The notes: generated by a model not told the origin, from the letters alone. Positions 53,061 to 63,827 are shown, counted from the stretch's first letter. The stretch: DNA of 64,000 bases from Stenotrophomonas sp. VV52 (GCF_002893095.1 NZ_PKQQ01000002.1:186001-250000), one strand, 5' to 3'. Numbers and translations are program-made.

Positions 53061-54297
53061 AATGCTGCATGGACTGCTCCAGGCCAGCGCCTGGGCCACG
53101 CTGGCGGTGCTGTTGCTCGGCGCGGTGCGGCCACTGCTGCAGCGACTCGGCGGCGCCGCGCTGGTGTATCGCAGCTGGTGGCTGCTGCCGCTGGTGCTGA
53201 TCGCGCCGTTGCTGCCTTCGCCCGCCCCCGCGTTCACCGACAGCGCGCCGCTGCTCGCACTGGGAACGGTACTGCACGTGGCCGTGGTGCCCACCGATGC
53301 GGTGCTGTGGCCGACCCTGTTGATCGCGCTCTGGGCCGCCGGCGCGGCATGGGTAGCGCTTGCGCAATGGCGCGGTCAGCGCCGGTTCGAACGCGCCCTC
53401 GGCACGCTGCAACCGCGCGCCGACGGCAGCTGGCAAGCCAGCGCCGACCCGGGCCTGCCGGCGCTGGTCGGCCTGCTCGACCCGCGCGTGGTGGTCGGCC
53501 CCGATTTCGACCAGCGCTTCGCGCCCGTCGAGCGCGACCTGATCCTGCAGCACGAACACCAGCACCGCCGGCATGGCGATCACTGGGCCAACGCCGCAGT
53601 GGCCCTGCTGCGCTGCCTGTTCTGGTTCCATCCGTTGTTGCCGTGGGCGACGCGCCGCTTCCTGTTCGACCAGGAGCTGGCCTGCGACGCGCGCACGGTC
53701 GACCCGCATCCGGCCCTGCGCCGGCTTTACGCCAACGCCCTGCTCAAGGCGCAGTTGGTCCACCCGGTTGCGCCCATGGCCTGCCACTGGCGCAGCCAAC
53801 CGATGTTGAAGGAGCGGATAGGCATGTTGAAGGAACACAAGGGAAATGTAGTGCCGCGGTGGTCGGGCCAGCTGCTGGTGCTGGGACTGTGCGTGGGCAT
53901 CAGCACGATGGCGTGGGCCAGCCAGCGCGCAGCCGACACGCAGACGCGCATCACCGCAGAACCTGCCGCCGGGACGGACGGTTCGAGCTCGCCAGACGCG
54001 GCCACCGTCGGCGCCCAGGCGAAACTGATGTCGCCGCCGGCCTACCCGAAGAGCGCCTTCGAGCAGAATATTTCCGGCAAGGTCGTGCTGCGCGTGAACG
54101 TGGATGCCGAAGGGCGTACCTCCGGCGTGAGCGTCATCAGCTCCACCCCGGCCGGGGTGTTCGACGCCGTCTCGATCGCCGCTGCCCAGAAGTGGACGTT
54201 CGAACCTGCGCGCAAGGATGGCAAGCCGGTGGCATCTGCGCTGCAGATCCCGCTGACCTTCGCGCTGGACCAACCCGAGCCGGCGCCCGCGCCGTGA
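53053..54297 (+). CDS. M56 family metallopeptidase with C-terminal TonB-like domain
   Basis: A 414-residue inner-membrane protein. Hydrophobic helices near residues 13-33, 41-57, 83-104 and 268-286 surround an M56 (BlaR1/MecR1-type) zinc peptidase domain with HEHQH at 167-171 and the third-ligand motif ELACD (Glu208). After the last helix, instead of the penicillin-sensor domain of BlaR1, there is a TonB C-terminal-type domain (about residues 325-405: PPAYPKSAFEQNISGKVVLRVNVD, AAQKWTFEPARKDGKPV). It probably cleaves the BlaI-like repressor in response to an envelope signal, an inference from family and linkage. It overlaps blaI by 8 bp. Confidence 0.92.
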   Translation: MTEMLHGLLQASAWATLAVLLLGAVRPLLQRLGGAALVYRSWWLLPLVLIAPLLPSPAPAFTDSAPLLALGTVLHVAVVPTDAVLWPTLLIALWAAGAAWVALAQWRGQRRFERALGTLQPRADGSWQASADPGLPALVGLLDPRVVVGPDFDQRFAPVERDLILQHEHQHRRHGDHWANAAVALLRCLFWFHPLLPWATRRFLFDQELACDARTVDPHPALRRLYANALLKAQLVHPVAPMACHWRSQPMLKERIGMLKEHKGNVVPRWSGQLLVLGLCVGISTMAWASQRAADTQTRITAEPAAGTDGSSSPDAATVGAQAKLMSPPAYPKSAFEQNISGKVVLRVNVDAEGRTSGVSVISSTPAGVFDAVSIAAAQKWTFEPARKDGKPVASALQIPLTFALDQPEPAPAP

Positions 54298-54848
54298 GGG
54301 CGTCCTACGGCGCCCTGCTCCTGCTGCTCGCCGGCTGCGCCAGCCAGCCGGCCGCGACCCGGGTGGAAACCCGTGCCGAGAATGTCGGCTACCAGCGCCT
54401 GAAGATGGACGCGGCCGGCGGCGCCGGTGCCGTGCAGGCGTACACGCTGCAGCCCAGCGAGGGTTATCGCATGCCGCAGCTGTACGCCGGACCGGACCCG
54501 GTGGTGGGCGACCGCGACCCGCGGCGGGAACTGGCACCGACCACGGTGTGCCTGCAGGTCGTGGTGGATGCCGAGGGCAGGGTGGAGCGTAGCGCGCCGG
54601 TGGCCGAACGCAGCGACTGTGCGGCGGGCAACGCGGTGGAGAACCAGGTGTTGGTGGCTGCCGCGCAGGAAGCGGTGGCGGCGTGGCGATACCTGCCTGC
54701 GGGGGTATGTCATTTCGCCGTGGGTACCACCCCGCGCGATCCGGGCGACTGCAGCGATGCCGAACGCATCGAGCCGGTGGCCGTCAGCCTGTTCTACGCC
54801 TTCACCTTCGAGATCGTGAAAGGCGAGCACGTCGTGCATCGGCGGTAA
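54294..54848 (+). CDS. Lipoprotein with TonB-like beta region
   Basis: A 184-residue lipoprotein: a short signal sequence ending LLAGC (acceptor Cys15) followed by ASQPAAT. The mature part has a TVCLQVVVDAEGRVERSAPVAER segment and AAAQEAVAAWRYLPAGVCHFAVG, which recall the strand-helix order of the TonB C-terminal domain in the gene before it (VVLRVNVDAEGRTSGVSV, AAQKWTFEPA). It may have arisen from the same domain or interact with it. The start is GTG at 54294, overlapping the M56 gene by 4 bp (GTGA), so it forms a three-gene operon with the repressor. I do not know a named family for it. Confidence 0.82.
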   Translation: MRASYGALLLLLAGCASQPAATRVETRAENVGYQRLKMDAAGGAGAVQAYTLQPSEGYRMPQLYAGPDPVVGDRDPRRELAPTTVCLQVVVDAEGRVERSAPVAERSDCAAGNAVENQVLVAAAQEAVAAWRYLPAGVCHFAVGTTPRDPGDCSDAERIEPVAVSLFYAFTFEIVKGEHVVHRR

Positions 54849-54857
54849 ACCGGGCCA

Positions 54858-55664
54858 TCAAGGTTCCGCGCCGCCCTGCAGGTTGGCCTTCACCGAGGGA
54901 TGCATCAGTTTGGGTTCGGCCAACGTTGCATCCCTCGCCTGTCGGGTCGCAACGAATTCCGCTTCGCTCATCCCATCGCGCAGGTGGATGTTGCGGGCGC
55001 GCTGTTCGCCGATGGTGGTCTCGTTGGCCACCGCGCGACCACCCGGGCCGTAGTCGTGGCAGATGAACACCCGGGTGGCCTCGGGCAGCGCCAGCAGGCG
55101 CTGGATGGAGCGGTACAGCAGCGCCGCATCGCCGCCCGGGAAATCGCAGCGGGCAGTGCCGCCGTCGGGCATGAACAGCGAATCGCCGGTGAACAGCGCA
55201 TCGCCGATGCGATAGGCCACGCTGTCGCTGGTATGCCCGGGAACGGCGATGACCTCTGCCGCAACATCTCCCAACGCAAATGTTTCGCCGTCGGCGAACA
55301 GACGGTCGAACTGCGACCCGTCGGTGGGCACGTCCAGCGCATAGCGCGGCGCGAACGTACGCTGCACGTCCACGATCCCCGCGCCCATCGCCAGTGCCGC
55401 CTGCGGCCACTGCTGCTTCAGCCAGCGCCCGGCGCTGACATGGTCGGCGTGGGCGTGGGTCTCCAGCAGCCAGCGAACGTCCAGTGCCTGTTCGCGCACG
55501 TGCGCCAGCAGCGGCTGCAGCGGCCCGGCACCCAGCGCATCGGTGTCCGGGTCGTAATCCAGCACCGGGTCGATCACCGCCGCCTGCCGCGTTGCCGGGT
55601 CATGCACCACGTAGCTGAAGGTGTGGCTGTCGGGGTGGAAGAAACTGGCAACGTGCAGCGTCAT
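54858..55664 (-). CDS. MBL-fold hydrolase, persulfide dioxygenase (ETHE1/Blh)-like
   Basis: A 268-residue metallo-beta-lactamase-fold protein. It shows the THAHADHVSAG metal motif, VIAVPGHTSDSVAYRIGD, ALFTGDSLFMPDGGTARCDFPGG and VFICHDYGPGG. The N-terminus MTLHVASFFHPDSHTFSYVVHDP and the FTGDSLFMP-GxARCDFPGGDA order match the persulfide dioxygenase group (ETHE1, Blh), which oxidises glutathione persulfide using a single iron. This would place it in sulfide detoxification; it is not a beta-lactamase. The ATG at 55664 is preferred; the longer frame is the opposite reading of the S1/P1 nuclease gene. It follows that gene by 10 bp. Confidence 0.9.
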   Translation of the reverse strand: MTLHVASFFHPDSHTFSYVVHDPATRQAAVIDPVLDYDPDTDALGAGPLQPLLAHVREQALDVRWLLETHAHADHVSAGRWLKQQWPQAALAMGAGIVDVQRTFAPRYALDVPTDGSQFDRLFADGETFALGDVAAEVIAVPGHTSDSVAYRIGDALFTGDSLFMPDGGTARCDFPGGDAALLYRSIQRLLALPEATRVFICHDYGPGGRAVANETTIGEQRARNIHLRDGMSEAEFVATRQARDATLAEPKLMHPSVKANLQGGAEP

Positions 55665-55674
55665 GGCGGTGGCC

Positions 55675-56490
55675 TCAGGGTTTACCCAGCGTGTCGTTGA
55701 GCAGCACCGCCAGGCGTTCGCCGGCCAGGCGCAGCTCACGTTCGGCGACCGGCAGGTAGGTCGCGGCGTAGTCCGGGTCCAGCGTACGCTTGGTCGGGTA
55801 AACACCCGGTGCAATCGCGATCCGGCAGCTGGCTTCCGCCCACTGCACCGCGTCGGTGTCGATCGCCGAACGCTTGCCGAATTTCGGCTTGGGCAATGCG
55901 GCCAGCCGCTTCGTCCAGGCGTCGTCATCGAGCTTCATCGTGTTCAGCAGGCCGCTGTCCCACAGCGAATGCAGGTTGGTACCGCGCCCGTTGAACTGGA
56001 CCTGGAAATCATTTCCACCCTTGTCGTGGCCGTAGCCGGCATGCATCGGCTGGTGGATGTCGCCGACGAAATGGACCACGAACTTCAGCGCCTGCGCGCG
56101 TTCGGCATCCGGGCGGCTGCGGTCGCCGAGTATGGCGGTCTGCGTCTTCAGTGCTTCCACCACGCAGTTGCCGTTGCGGCAGTTGCGCTCGACCTCGTAC
56201 TGGCAATCGTCCTCGCCGATGTTCACGTAGTGCCAGCCGGCCGAGCGCTTGCCCAGCCCCGGGTCCTTGGCGCGCAGTTCATCGGCCCACGGCGCGATCG
56301 CTGCCAGGGTCGGGGTGGGTTCGTTGGCCAGCAGGCGGGCCACTTCGGCGCGGGTCTGCGCGGTCAGCCGCGGTTCGGCGACACGGGCCACCAGTCGGTG
56401 GCCCTGTGCGCCCCAGGCCAGGGCATCGGTGGAAACCAGGGTGAGCGTGAGCAGCAACGCGGAAGAGGAGAGCAGGGAGGCGATTTTCAT
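55675..56490 (-). CDS. S1/P1 family nuclease
   Basis: A secreted, trinuclear-zinc nuclease that cuts single-stranded and often double-stranded DNA and RNA and removes 3' phosphate groups. The 271-residue precursor has a signal peptide cleaved after ALA (residue 25), so the mature protein begins with Trp26, whose amino group is a zinc ligand in this family, followed by His31 in WGAQGH. Other ligands appear in IAPWADELR, WHYVNIG, FVVHFVGDIHQPMHAG and GGNDFQVQF. An S1/P1 nuclease from Stenotrophomonas maltophilia has been characterised, and this is a likely counterpart. It lies 10 bp before the persulfide-dioxygenase-like gene on the same strand. Confidence 0.95.
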   Translation of the reverse strand: MKIASLLSSSALLLTLTLVSTDALAWGAQGHRLVARVAEPRLTAQTRAEVARLLANEPTPTLAAIAPWADELRAKDPGLGKRSAGWHYVNIGEDDCQYEVERNCRNGNCVVEALKTQTAILGDRSRPDAERAQALKFVVHFVGDIHQPMHAGYGHDKGGNDFQVQFNGRGTNLHSLWDSGLLNTMKLDDDAWTKRLAALPKPKFGKRSAIDTDAVQWAEASCRIAIAPGVYPTKRTLDPDYAATYLPVAERELRLAGERLAVLLNDTLGKP

Positions 56491-56544
56491 CCGCCCATTC
56501 TAACGACCCACCCGAGGCGGAGCATTTGCCGGAGTTGTCGGCGA

Positions 56545-57171
56545 TCAGAACTTGAAAACGTAGGCCACGCCGTAGGCGAGCGGGTCGATCTTCACCGTGC
56601 CGAGCTTGGCGCCGTCCAGCTTCACGTCGGTGTCGATGTCGATCCAGCGCACGTCGACCCGCAGGGCGCCCTTCTCGCCGACGGCGAAGTCCAGGCCCGC
56701 ATGCGCGGCCAGGCCCCAGGAGTCGTCCAGCTTCAGCCGGCTGCCGGCCAGCGCACCGCCGGTCTCTTCGCTGAAGAAGGTGGTGTAGTTCAGGCCGGCA
56801 CCGAGGAACGGCGACACGTTGCCCTTGCTGTTGAAGTGGTACTGCAGCGACACCACCGGCGGCAGGTGCTTGGTGCTGCCTACGCGGCCGAGGCCGTCGA
56901 TGTTGATGTCGTGCTTGAACGGCAGCGCGGCCAGGATCTCGATGCCCAGGTTGTCGGCAATGAAGTACTCACCGGTGATGGTCGGCTTGATGTCGCTGTC
57001 CACGTCGACCTTCAGGCCGCCGGCCAGGGTGCCGTTGTCGGACGTCGGCACCACCTGGTGCACGCCTGCGGCGATGGTCCAGTCGCCCGTGGACTGGGCC
57101 ATGGCGGGGCTGGCGGCCAGCGCCAGGGCAACGGCAAGGGTGGCGGGCAGGAGGGGGGAGGGGGTACGCAT
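56545..57171 (-). CDS. ompW: OmpW family outer membrane protein
   Basis: An eight-stranded outer-membrane beta barrel with a narrow hydrophobic channel. The 208-residue precursor has a signal peptide (cleaved after AMA, about residue 25), then the family patterns: GDWTIAAGVHQVVPTSDNG, IKPTITGEYFIADNLGIEIL, PPVVSLQYHFNSKGNVSPFLGAGLNYTTFF (in parts), WGLAAHAGLDF, and the C-terminal strand LAYGVAYVFKF with the terminal Phe needed for barrel insertion. A perfect FNR/Anr-type box lies 61 bp upstream, and ompW is oxygen-regulated through FNR in E. coli. It is divergent from gapA. Confidence 0.95.
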   Translation of the reverse strand: MRTPSPLLPATLAVALALAASPAMAQSTGDWTIAAGVHQVVPTSDNGTLAGGLKVDVDSDIKPTITGEYFIADNLGIEILAALPFKHDINIDGLGRVGSTKHLPPVVSLQYHFNSKGNVSPFLGAGLNYTTFFSEETGGALAGSRLKLDDSWGLAAHAGLDFAVGEKGALRVDVRWIDIDTDVKLDGAKLGTVKIDPLAYGVAYVFKF

Positions 57172-57231
57172 GGTGCTGTCTCGTGGCGGGGTGGAATGGG
57201 GCCAGTGTTCCCGCCGCCGCCCGGGCGCGCC

Positions 57232-58372
<1,141 letters not shown>

Positions 58373-58390
58373 TACCGGGGAACGATCCCG

Positions 58391-58414
58391 GTAGTGCCGG
58401 CCGCCGGCCGGCTC
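58391..58414 (+). repeat. SMAG-type GTAG hairpin
   Basis: GTAGTGCCGGCC-GCC-GGCCGGCTC, between the gapA stop and its terminator. Confidence 0.75.
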
Positions 58415-58437
58415 CTCGCACCAGAGATCGAAAAAGA

Positions 58438-58469
58438 ACGCCCCTCCGCAAGGAAGGGCGTTTTTTTTT
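58438..58469 (+). terminator. Terminator after gapA
   Basis: AACGCCCCTCC-GCAA-GGAAGGGCGTT followed by a long T-run. It separates gapA from DUF2339. Confidence 0.9.
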
Positions 58470-58558
58470 ACCCCCGCCAATTCAGTTACGATGTCCCCGT
58501 GCCGCAGGCGCCATGCTCGTCCAGGTGGGCCGTGGCGTTCCCACGAGGATGACGCGGA

Positions 58559-61237
58559 ATGGAAGCACTGATTGTCCTGGCGGTACTGCTGTTGCTGGCC
58601 GTGCCGGTGTTGCTGATCGTAGCCCTGGTGATGATTTCCGGCCTGCGCCGGCGGGTTGCAGCGCTGGAAGAGGCGCAGGCAGGTACCGTCGCTGCGCCGG
58701 TTGAACCGGTCGTTGCAGACTGGCAGGCGCGCGCGCCTGCGCCGCCGCCCATCGTCTCGCCGTTCCGCACCGACGCACCCGCGCCCGTGGACGAGCCGGA
58801 GCCGGAGCCAGCGCCAGCGACCCAACCCGAGCGACTCGCTGCCGCCGCCCGCGCCGCGCCGCCGCCGCTTCCCCCGGGCCCGCCGCCGGCTCGACCCGAA
58901 CCCTTCGTTCCGCCGCCGCCGCGCGGACCGGACCTGGGCGAGCGCATCGTCGGCACGATCAAGCGCTGGTTCACCGAAGGCAACGTGCCGGTCAAGATCG
59001 GCATGCTGGTGCTGCTGGCCGGTGTCGCAGCACTGCTCAAGTACGCCAGCGACCAGGGCTGGCTCAACGCGCCGATCGAACTGCGCTTGGCTGCCATCGC
59101 CGCCGGTGCGCTGGCCGGGCTGGTGTTCGGCTGGGTGCAGCGCGAGCGTCGCCGGATGTTCGCGCTGGCCCTGCAGGGCGGGGCGATCGGCATCCTGCTG
59201 TTGACCATCTTTGCCGCGTTCAAGCGGTACGAGCTGATCGAACCGGGCATCGCGTTTGCGATGAGCATCGTGCTGATCGCCGGCATGGGCGTGCTCGCGG
59301 TCGTGCAGAACTCGCGCACGCTGGCGGTGCTCGGCATCCTGGCCGGCTTCATGGCACCGATCTGGCTGTCCACCGGCAGCGGCAACCACGTGGCGCTGTT
59401 CTCGTACTACGCCGTACTCAACGCCGCCATCCTCGCCATTGCCTGGTGGCGCCCGTGGCGCGCGCTCAACCTGCTGGGCTTTGCCTTCACCTTCGGCATC
59501 GGTACCGCCTGGGGCGTGCTGCAGTACAACGCCGACAAGTTCAACAGCACCGAACCGTTCCTGCTGCTGTTCTTCGCCTTCTACCTGCTCATTCCGATCC
59601 TCTACGCGCGCCGCCAGCCGGCCGAAAAGCGCGACCTGGTCGACGGCAGCCTGGTGTTCGGCACGCCGCTGATCGCGTTCTCGCTGCAGGCCGGCATGTT
59701 GCATGACGACCGCCTGCTGCTGGCACTGTGCTCGGTCGGCCTGGCCGCGTTGTATGCAGGGTTGGCCTGGGCGCTGATCAAACGCGCGCGTTACACCGCG
59801 CTCGGCCAGTCGCACGCGGTACTCGCGGTCGGCTTCGCCACCCTGGCCGTGCCGCTGGCGCTTTCGGCACGCGCCACCGCCAGTGTGTTCGCGCTGGAAG
59901 GCGCGGCGCTGGTCTGGCTGGGCCTGCGCCAGTCGCGCCTGCTGCCGCAGATTGCCGGCGCGCTGCTGCAGTTGGGCGCCGCGTTCGGCTTCGTGGTCGG
60001 CGCCGACTACTGGCTGCAGGACGCCACCGCGATCGCCAACCCCACCTTCATGAGCGGCCTGCTGCTGGCATCGGCCGGTTTCGCGTCGGCCTTCAGCTAC
60101 CGCCGCAGCGGGCGCGACGCACCGGCCATCGTGTACTACCTGTGGGGACTGTTGTGGTGGCTGGGCGGCGCCAGCCACGAGATCACCCGCTTCGTTGCCT
60201 GGGGCAGTCGACCGGATGCACTTCTGATCCTGGTGGCGGTCACCGGCTGGATCGCCGCGGAAACGCAGCGCCGCTTCCCGGCACGCGCGCTGGTGTTGAC
60301 CACGCTGGCCATGCTGCTGTGCGCATTCCCGCTGGCGCTGTGGCAGGCCGACGTCCACCGCCAGCCGTTTGCCGGCTACGGCGCGCTGGCCTGGGCGGTG
60401 TTCGCCGTGCTCGGCGTGCGCAGCCTGTGGTGCCTGCGCGGTGGCCAGGACCGCACCGCCGTTGTCGCGCAGTTCGTGTGGTGGCTACTGTGGCCCACCG
60501 TGGTCTCGCTCACCGCCAGCTGGCTTGCCGACCGCTTCGAACTGGCCGAAGGCTGGGCACTGGCCGCGATGCTGCTGCCGTGGCTGGTGGTCACGGCCAT
60601 CTCGCTGCAGCGCTGGCATTGGCTGAGCGTGCCACTGGGCGAACGCTTCGACGCGGCCCGCCCGGCATTGCAGTCCACGCTGTTCGCGGTGCTGGGGCTG
60701 GCATGGGTCGGCTTCCTGTTCGCGCGCGGTGGCGCATCGCCGCTGCCGTGGATTCCGGTGTTGAACCCGCTGGAGCTCATACAGCTGGCCGTGCTCGCCC
60801 TGCTCGCGCGCTGGTTGTGGCGCGGCCAGGCGCCCGTTGCACTGCAGGCTCGGCGCGTGCCGCTGCTGGCATTGGCCGGCTTCGTCGCACTGACCAGCAT
60901 CACCCTGCATGCCGTGCATCACTGGGGCGGGGTGCCGTGGAACGAGCGGCTGTGGTCGTCCACGCTGGCGCAGACCAGCCTGACCGTCGTGTGGAGCGTG
61001 CTCGGCGTGATCAGCTGGGTGTGGGGCTCGCGACGCGGGCAACGCGCGCTGTGGCTGGTCGGCGCGGTGCTGATGGGCGTAGTGCTGGCCAAGCTGGTGC
61101 TGATCGACCGCCAGCACCTGGGCAACCTGCTGGGCATTGCTTCCTTCATCGCCTACGGCCTGCTGTGCACGGTCGTGGGCTACCTGGCACCGGCGCCGCC
61201 GCGTGCGCCGGACGCTACGCTGGAGCCGCAACCGTGA
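58559..61237 (+). CDS. DUF2339 polytopic membrane protein
   Basis: An 892-residue inner-membrane protein of the DUF2339 family. A first helix (residues 3-27) precedes a short coiled region and a Pro/Glu/Ala-rich linker (about 45-125), then the conserved entry GNVPVKIGMLVLLAGVAALLKYASDQGWL, and about 20 further hydrophobic helices to the end (VGAVLMGVVLAKLVLIDRQHLGNLLGIASF). The closing KLVLxDxxHLxxLxRIxSF-like motif is a family hallmark. Function is unknown; it may be a transporter or envelope scaffold. The stop overlaps the start of the DUF3999 gene by 4 bp, a partnership found in many proteobacteria. Confidence 0.93.
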   Translation: MEALIVLAVLLLLAVPVLLIVALVMISGLRRRVAALEEAQAGTVAAPVEPVVADWQARAPAPPPIVSPFRTDAPAPVDEPEPEPAPATQPERLAAAARAAPPPLPPGPPPARPEPFVPPPPRGPDLGERIVGTIKRWFTEGNVPVKIGMLVLLAGVAALLKYASDQGWLNAPIELRLAAIAAGALAGLVFGWVQRERRRMFALALQGGAIGILLLTIFAAFKRYELIEPGIAFAMSIVLIAGMGVLAVVQNSRTLAVLGILAGFMAPIWLSTGSGNHVALFSYYAVLNAAILAIAWWRPWRALNLLGFAFTFGIGTAWGVLQYNADKFNSTEPFLLLFFAFYLLIPILYARRQPAEKRDLVDGSLVFGTPLIAFSLQAGMLHDDRLLLALCSVGLAALYAGLAWALIKRARYTALGQSHAVLAVGFATLAVPLALSARATASVFALEGAALVWLGLRQSRLLPQIAGALLQLGAAFGFVVGADYWLQDATAIANPTFMSGLLLASAGFASAFSYRRSGRDAPAIVYYLWGLLWWLGGASHEITRFVAWGSRPDALLILVAVTGWIAAETQRRFPARALVLTTLAMLLCAFPLALWQADVHRQPFAGYGALAWAVFAVLGVRSLWCLRGGQDRTAVVAQFVWWLLWPTVVSLTASWLADRFELAEGWALAAMLLPWLVVTAISLQRWHWLSVPLGERFDAARPALQSTLFAVLGLAWVGFLFARGGASPLPWIPVLNPLELIQLAVLALLARWLWRGQAPVALQARRVPLLALAGFVALTSITLHAVHHWGGVPWNERLWSSTLAQTSLTVVWSVLGVISWVWGSRRGQRALWLVGAVLMGVVLAKLVLIDRQHLGNLLGIASFIAYGLLCTVVGYLAPAPPRAPDATLEPQP

Positions 61238-62598
61238 ACCTTCTCTGCCGCCTCATTGCCGCCGCTTCGCTCACCTTCGCCGCGCCCGCGCTGTGGGCCG
61301 CCGATGCGCGCCAGGACTACCGCGAACAGTGGCCGCTGCAGCTGTCCGCGCCGCAGGCCGGCGCCTACCGGCTGATCCTGGGCGAGGCGCAGTACCGCAG
61401 CGCGGTGTCGCCGCAGCTGGCCGACGTGCAGGTCTTCAACGCGCAGGGCCAGGCGCTGCCGTCGGCGTTGTTCTCGGCCGACCAGCCGCTGGCGCGGCCC
61501 GCGCAGTGGCAGCCGCTGCCGTGGTTCGCGCTGCCTGCGCAGGGCGGCGGTGCAGGCGAAGACCTGCAGCTGCTGACCGAACGCAACACCGACGGCAGCG
61601 TGCGCCGGGTGGAAGCCCGGCTGGGACGCAGCGGCGCCAGCGCCGAGCCGGGCGGCTGGCTGGTCGACGCCAGCGCACTGCGCACCGGCGTGCAGGCCCT
61701 GCAGCTGGACTGGCAGTCGACCGGGCCCTTGCAGCTGCGCGTGGCGGTGGAAGCGAGCGATGACCTGCGCGACTGGCAGCGCGTGGCGGATGCAGTGCCG
61801 CTGGTCGACCTGGAGCAGGGCGGCAACCGCCTGCAGCAGCGGCGCATCGAGATCGGCCACCAGGCGAAGTACTTCCGCATCCTGCCGCTGGCGGGCGCGC
61901 GCCTTCCCGTGCTGACCGCCGTGCAGGTCGAACGCGTGGCGGCCGCGCAGGCGATCGACTGGCAGTGGCGCACGCTCACCGGTACTGCCGGCAAGCCCGG
62001 CGAATTCGAATACACGCTGGACGGCCGCTTCCCGGTGGCCCAGGTCGACATCGCCACCGCCGACAACAGCGTGGTGCAGTGGACCCTGCTCAGCCGGGAC
62101 GACCCCAACCGGCCGTGGCAGGTACGGGCCGGCCCGTGGGTGGCCTACCAGCTGCAGGACACCGGCGCGCGGCGCCAGTCTCAGACCCAGTCGCTGGCCG
62201 TGCCCAGCCGCGACCGGTACTGGAAGCTGATGGCCGGCCAGGCCCAGCCCAGCCAGGCGCCGACCCTCAAGCTGGGTTACCAGCCCGAAGCGCTGGTGTT
62301 CCTCAGCCAGGGCGAAGCGCCGTTCACGGTCGCGGCCGGCAGCGTGCGCGCGCAGCGTACCGATGCACCGGTGGGCACCGTGATCGCGCAGCTGCGCGAA
62401 CAGCAGGGCGCGCAGTGGCAGCCGGCCGCAGCGACCGTGCAGGGGCCGGCGCAGGTGCTGGCCGGCGACGCCGCAATGCAGGCGCAACGCGACTGGAAGC
62501 GCTGGCTGCTGTGGGGCCTGCTGCTGCTCGGCGTGCTGGTGGTGGGTGGGTTCGCGGTCAGCCTGCTGCGCCCGTCTGGACGCGCGCCGCTACAATGA
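61234..62598 (+). CDS. DUF3999 family protein
   Basis: A 454-residue protein with a signal peptide ([14 protein letters not shown], mature start [13 protein letters not shown]), a long beta-rich periplasmic region ([41 protein letters not shown] in parts; [22 protein letters not shown]), one C-terminal membrane helix ([22 protein letters not shown]) and a short cytoplasmic end. This is the DUF3999 architecture. Function is unknown. It probably acts with the DUF2339 protein, encoded immediately before with a 4-bp overlap (GTGA). The start is GTG 61234. pgk follows after 53 bp. Confidence 0.92.
   Translation: MNLLCRLIAAASLTFAAPALWAADARQDYREQWPLQLSAPQAGAYRLILGEAQYRSAVSPQLADVQVFNAQGQALPSALFSADQPLARPAQWQPLPWFALPAQGGGAGEDLQLLTERNTDGSVRRVEARLGRSGASAEPGGWLVDASALRTGVQALQLDWQSTGPLQLRVAVEASDDLRDWQRVADAVPLVDLEQGGNRLQQRRIEIGHQAKYFRILPLAGARLPVLTAVQVERVAAAQAIDWQWRTLTGTAGKPGEFEYTLDGRFPVAQVDIATADNSVVQWTLLSRDDPNRPWQVRAGPWVAYQLQDTGARRQSQTQSLAVPSRDRYWKLMAGQAQPSQAPTLKLGYQPEALVFLSQGEAPFTVAAGSVRAQRTDAPVGTVIAQLREQQGAQWQPAAATVQGPAQVLAGDAAMQAQRDWKRWLLWGLLLLGVLVVGGFAVSLLRPSGRAPLQ
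62589..62594 (+). promoter_or_regulatory. -10 box upstream of pgk
   Basis: TACAAT overlaps the end of the DUF3999 gene, about 57 bp before the pgk ATG. The -35 is weak. Confidence 0.4.
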
Positions 62599-62651
62599 CC
62601 CTCTGCGCCGTGCGCGGCGCATTTCCCTTTCCGCCAAAGAGTTGCTCCCCC

Positions 62652-63827
62652 ATGTCCATCCTTCGCATGACCGACCTCGACCTTTCCGGCAAGCGCGTGC
62701 TGATCCGCCAGGACCTGAACGTGCCGATCGAGAACGGCCGCATCACCTCCGAACAGCGCATCACCGCATCGCTGCCGACGTTGAAGCTGGCGCTGGAAAA
62801 GGGCGCCGCGGTGATGGTCACCTCGCACCTGGGCCGCCCCCAGGAAGGCGTGTGGAGCGAAGCCGATTCGCTGGCGCCGGTCGCCGTGCGCCTGTCCACC
62901 CTGCTCGGCGTGGACGTGCCGCTGGTGCGTGACTGGGTCGACGGCGTCGACGTGGCCCCGGGCTCGATCGTGCTGCTGGAAAACTGCCGCATGAACGTGG
63001 GCGAGGGCAAGGACGACGAAGCGCTGTCGCGCAAGTACGCCGCCCTGTGCGACGTGTTCGTGATGGACGCCTTCGGCACCGCGCACCGCGCCCAGGCCTC
63101 CACCCACGGCGTGATCCGCTTCGCTCCGATTGCCGCCGGTGGCCCGCTGCTGATGGCCGAGCTGGACGCGCTGGCCAAGGCCCTGCACGCACCGGCGCAG
63201 CCGCTGCTGGCGATCGTCGCCGGCAGCAAGGTCAGCACCAAGCTGGAACTGCTCGCCAACCTGGTCGGCAAGGTCGACCAGCTGATCGTCGGCGGTGGCA
63301 TCGCCAACACCTTCATTGCCGCAGCCGGGCATGCCGTGGGCAAGTCGCTGTACGAACCGGACCTGCTGGACACCGCGAAGAAGATCGTGGCCGACGCCAA
63401 GGCGCGCGGCGCCGACATTCCGCTGCCCACCGACGTGGTGGTGGCCAAGCAGTTCCTCCCGGACGCCGAAGCGACGGTCAAGGCGGTCAATGACGTGGCC
63501 GAAGACGACCTGATCCTGGACATCGGTCCGCAGACCGCTGCGCACTACGCGACGCTGATCGCCAAGGCCGGCACCGTGGTCTGGAACGGCCCGGTCGGCG
63601 TGTTCGAGTTCGAAGCGTTCGGCCACGGCACCGAGGCGCTGGCGCGCGCCATCGCCAGTTCGCCGGCATTCTCCATCGCCGGCGGCGGCGACACCCTGGC
63701 CGCCGTGGACAAGTACGACATCGCCGACCAGGTCAGCTACATCTCCACCGGTGGCGGCGCGTTCCTCGAGTTCCTGGAAGGCAAGACCCTGCCGGCGGTG
63801 GCTGCGCTGGAAGCGCGCGGCAGCTGA
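62652..63827 (+). CDS. pgk: Phosphoglycerate kinase
   Basis: Pgk transfers a phosphate from 1,3-bisphosphoglycerate to ADP. The 391-residue protein has [17 protein letters not shown] at the N-terminus (substrate Asp and Asn), [27 protein letters not shown], the [16 protein letters not shown] helix, and the C-terminal nucleotide domain with [15 protein letters not shown] and [15 protein letters not shown]. The ATG at 62652 matches the usual start of the family. It follows DUF3999 by 53 bp, with a possible own promoter. A 12-bp hairpin follows, and a gene begins at 63991. Confidence 0.98.
   Translation: MSILRMTDLDLSGKRVLIRQDLNVPIENGRITSEQRITASLPTLKLALEKGAAVMVTSHLGRPQEGVWSEADSLAPVAVRLSTLLGVDVPLVRDWVDGVDVAPGSIVLLENCRMNVGEGKDDEALSRKYAALCDVFVMDAFGTAHRAQASTHGVIRFAPIAAGGPLLMAELDALAKALHAPAQPLLAIVAGSKVSTKLELLANLVGKVDQLIVGGGIANTFIAAAGHAVGKSLYEPDLLDTAKKIVADAKARGADIPLPTDVVVAKQFLPDAEATVKAVNDVAEDDLILDIGPQTAAHYATLIAKAGTVVWNGPVGVFEFEAFGHGTEALARAIASSPAFSIAGGGDTLAAVDKYDIADQVSYISTGGGAFLEFLEGKTLPAVAALEARGS

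Noticed and set aside
54858..55664. Beta-lactamase next to the BlaI module
   Set aside because: The MBL-fold protein matches the persulfide dioxygenase group (FTGDSLF, CHDYGPGG), lacks a signal peptide, and is on the opposite strand from the BlaI operon.
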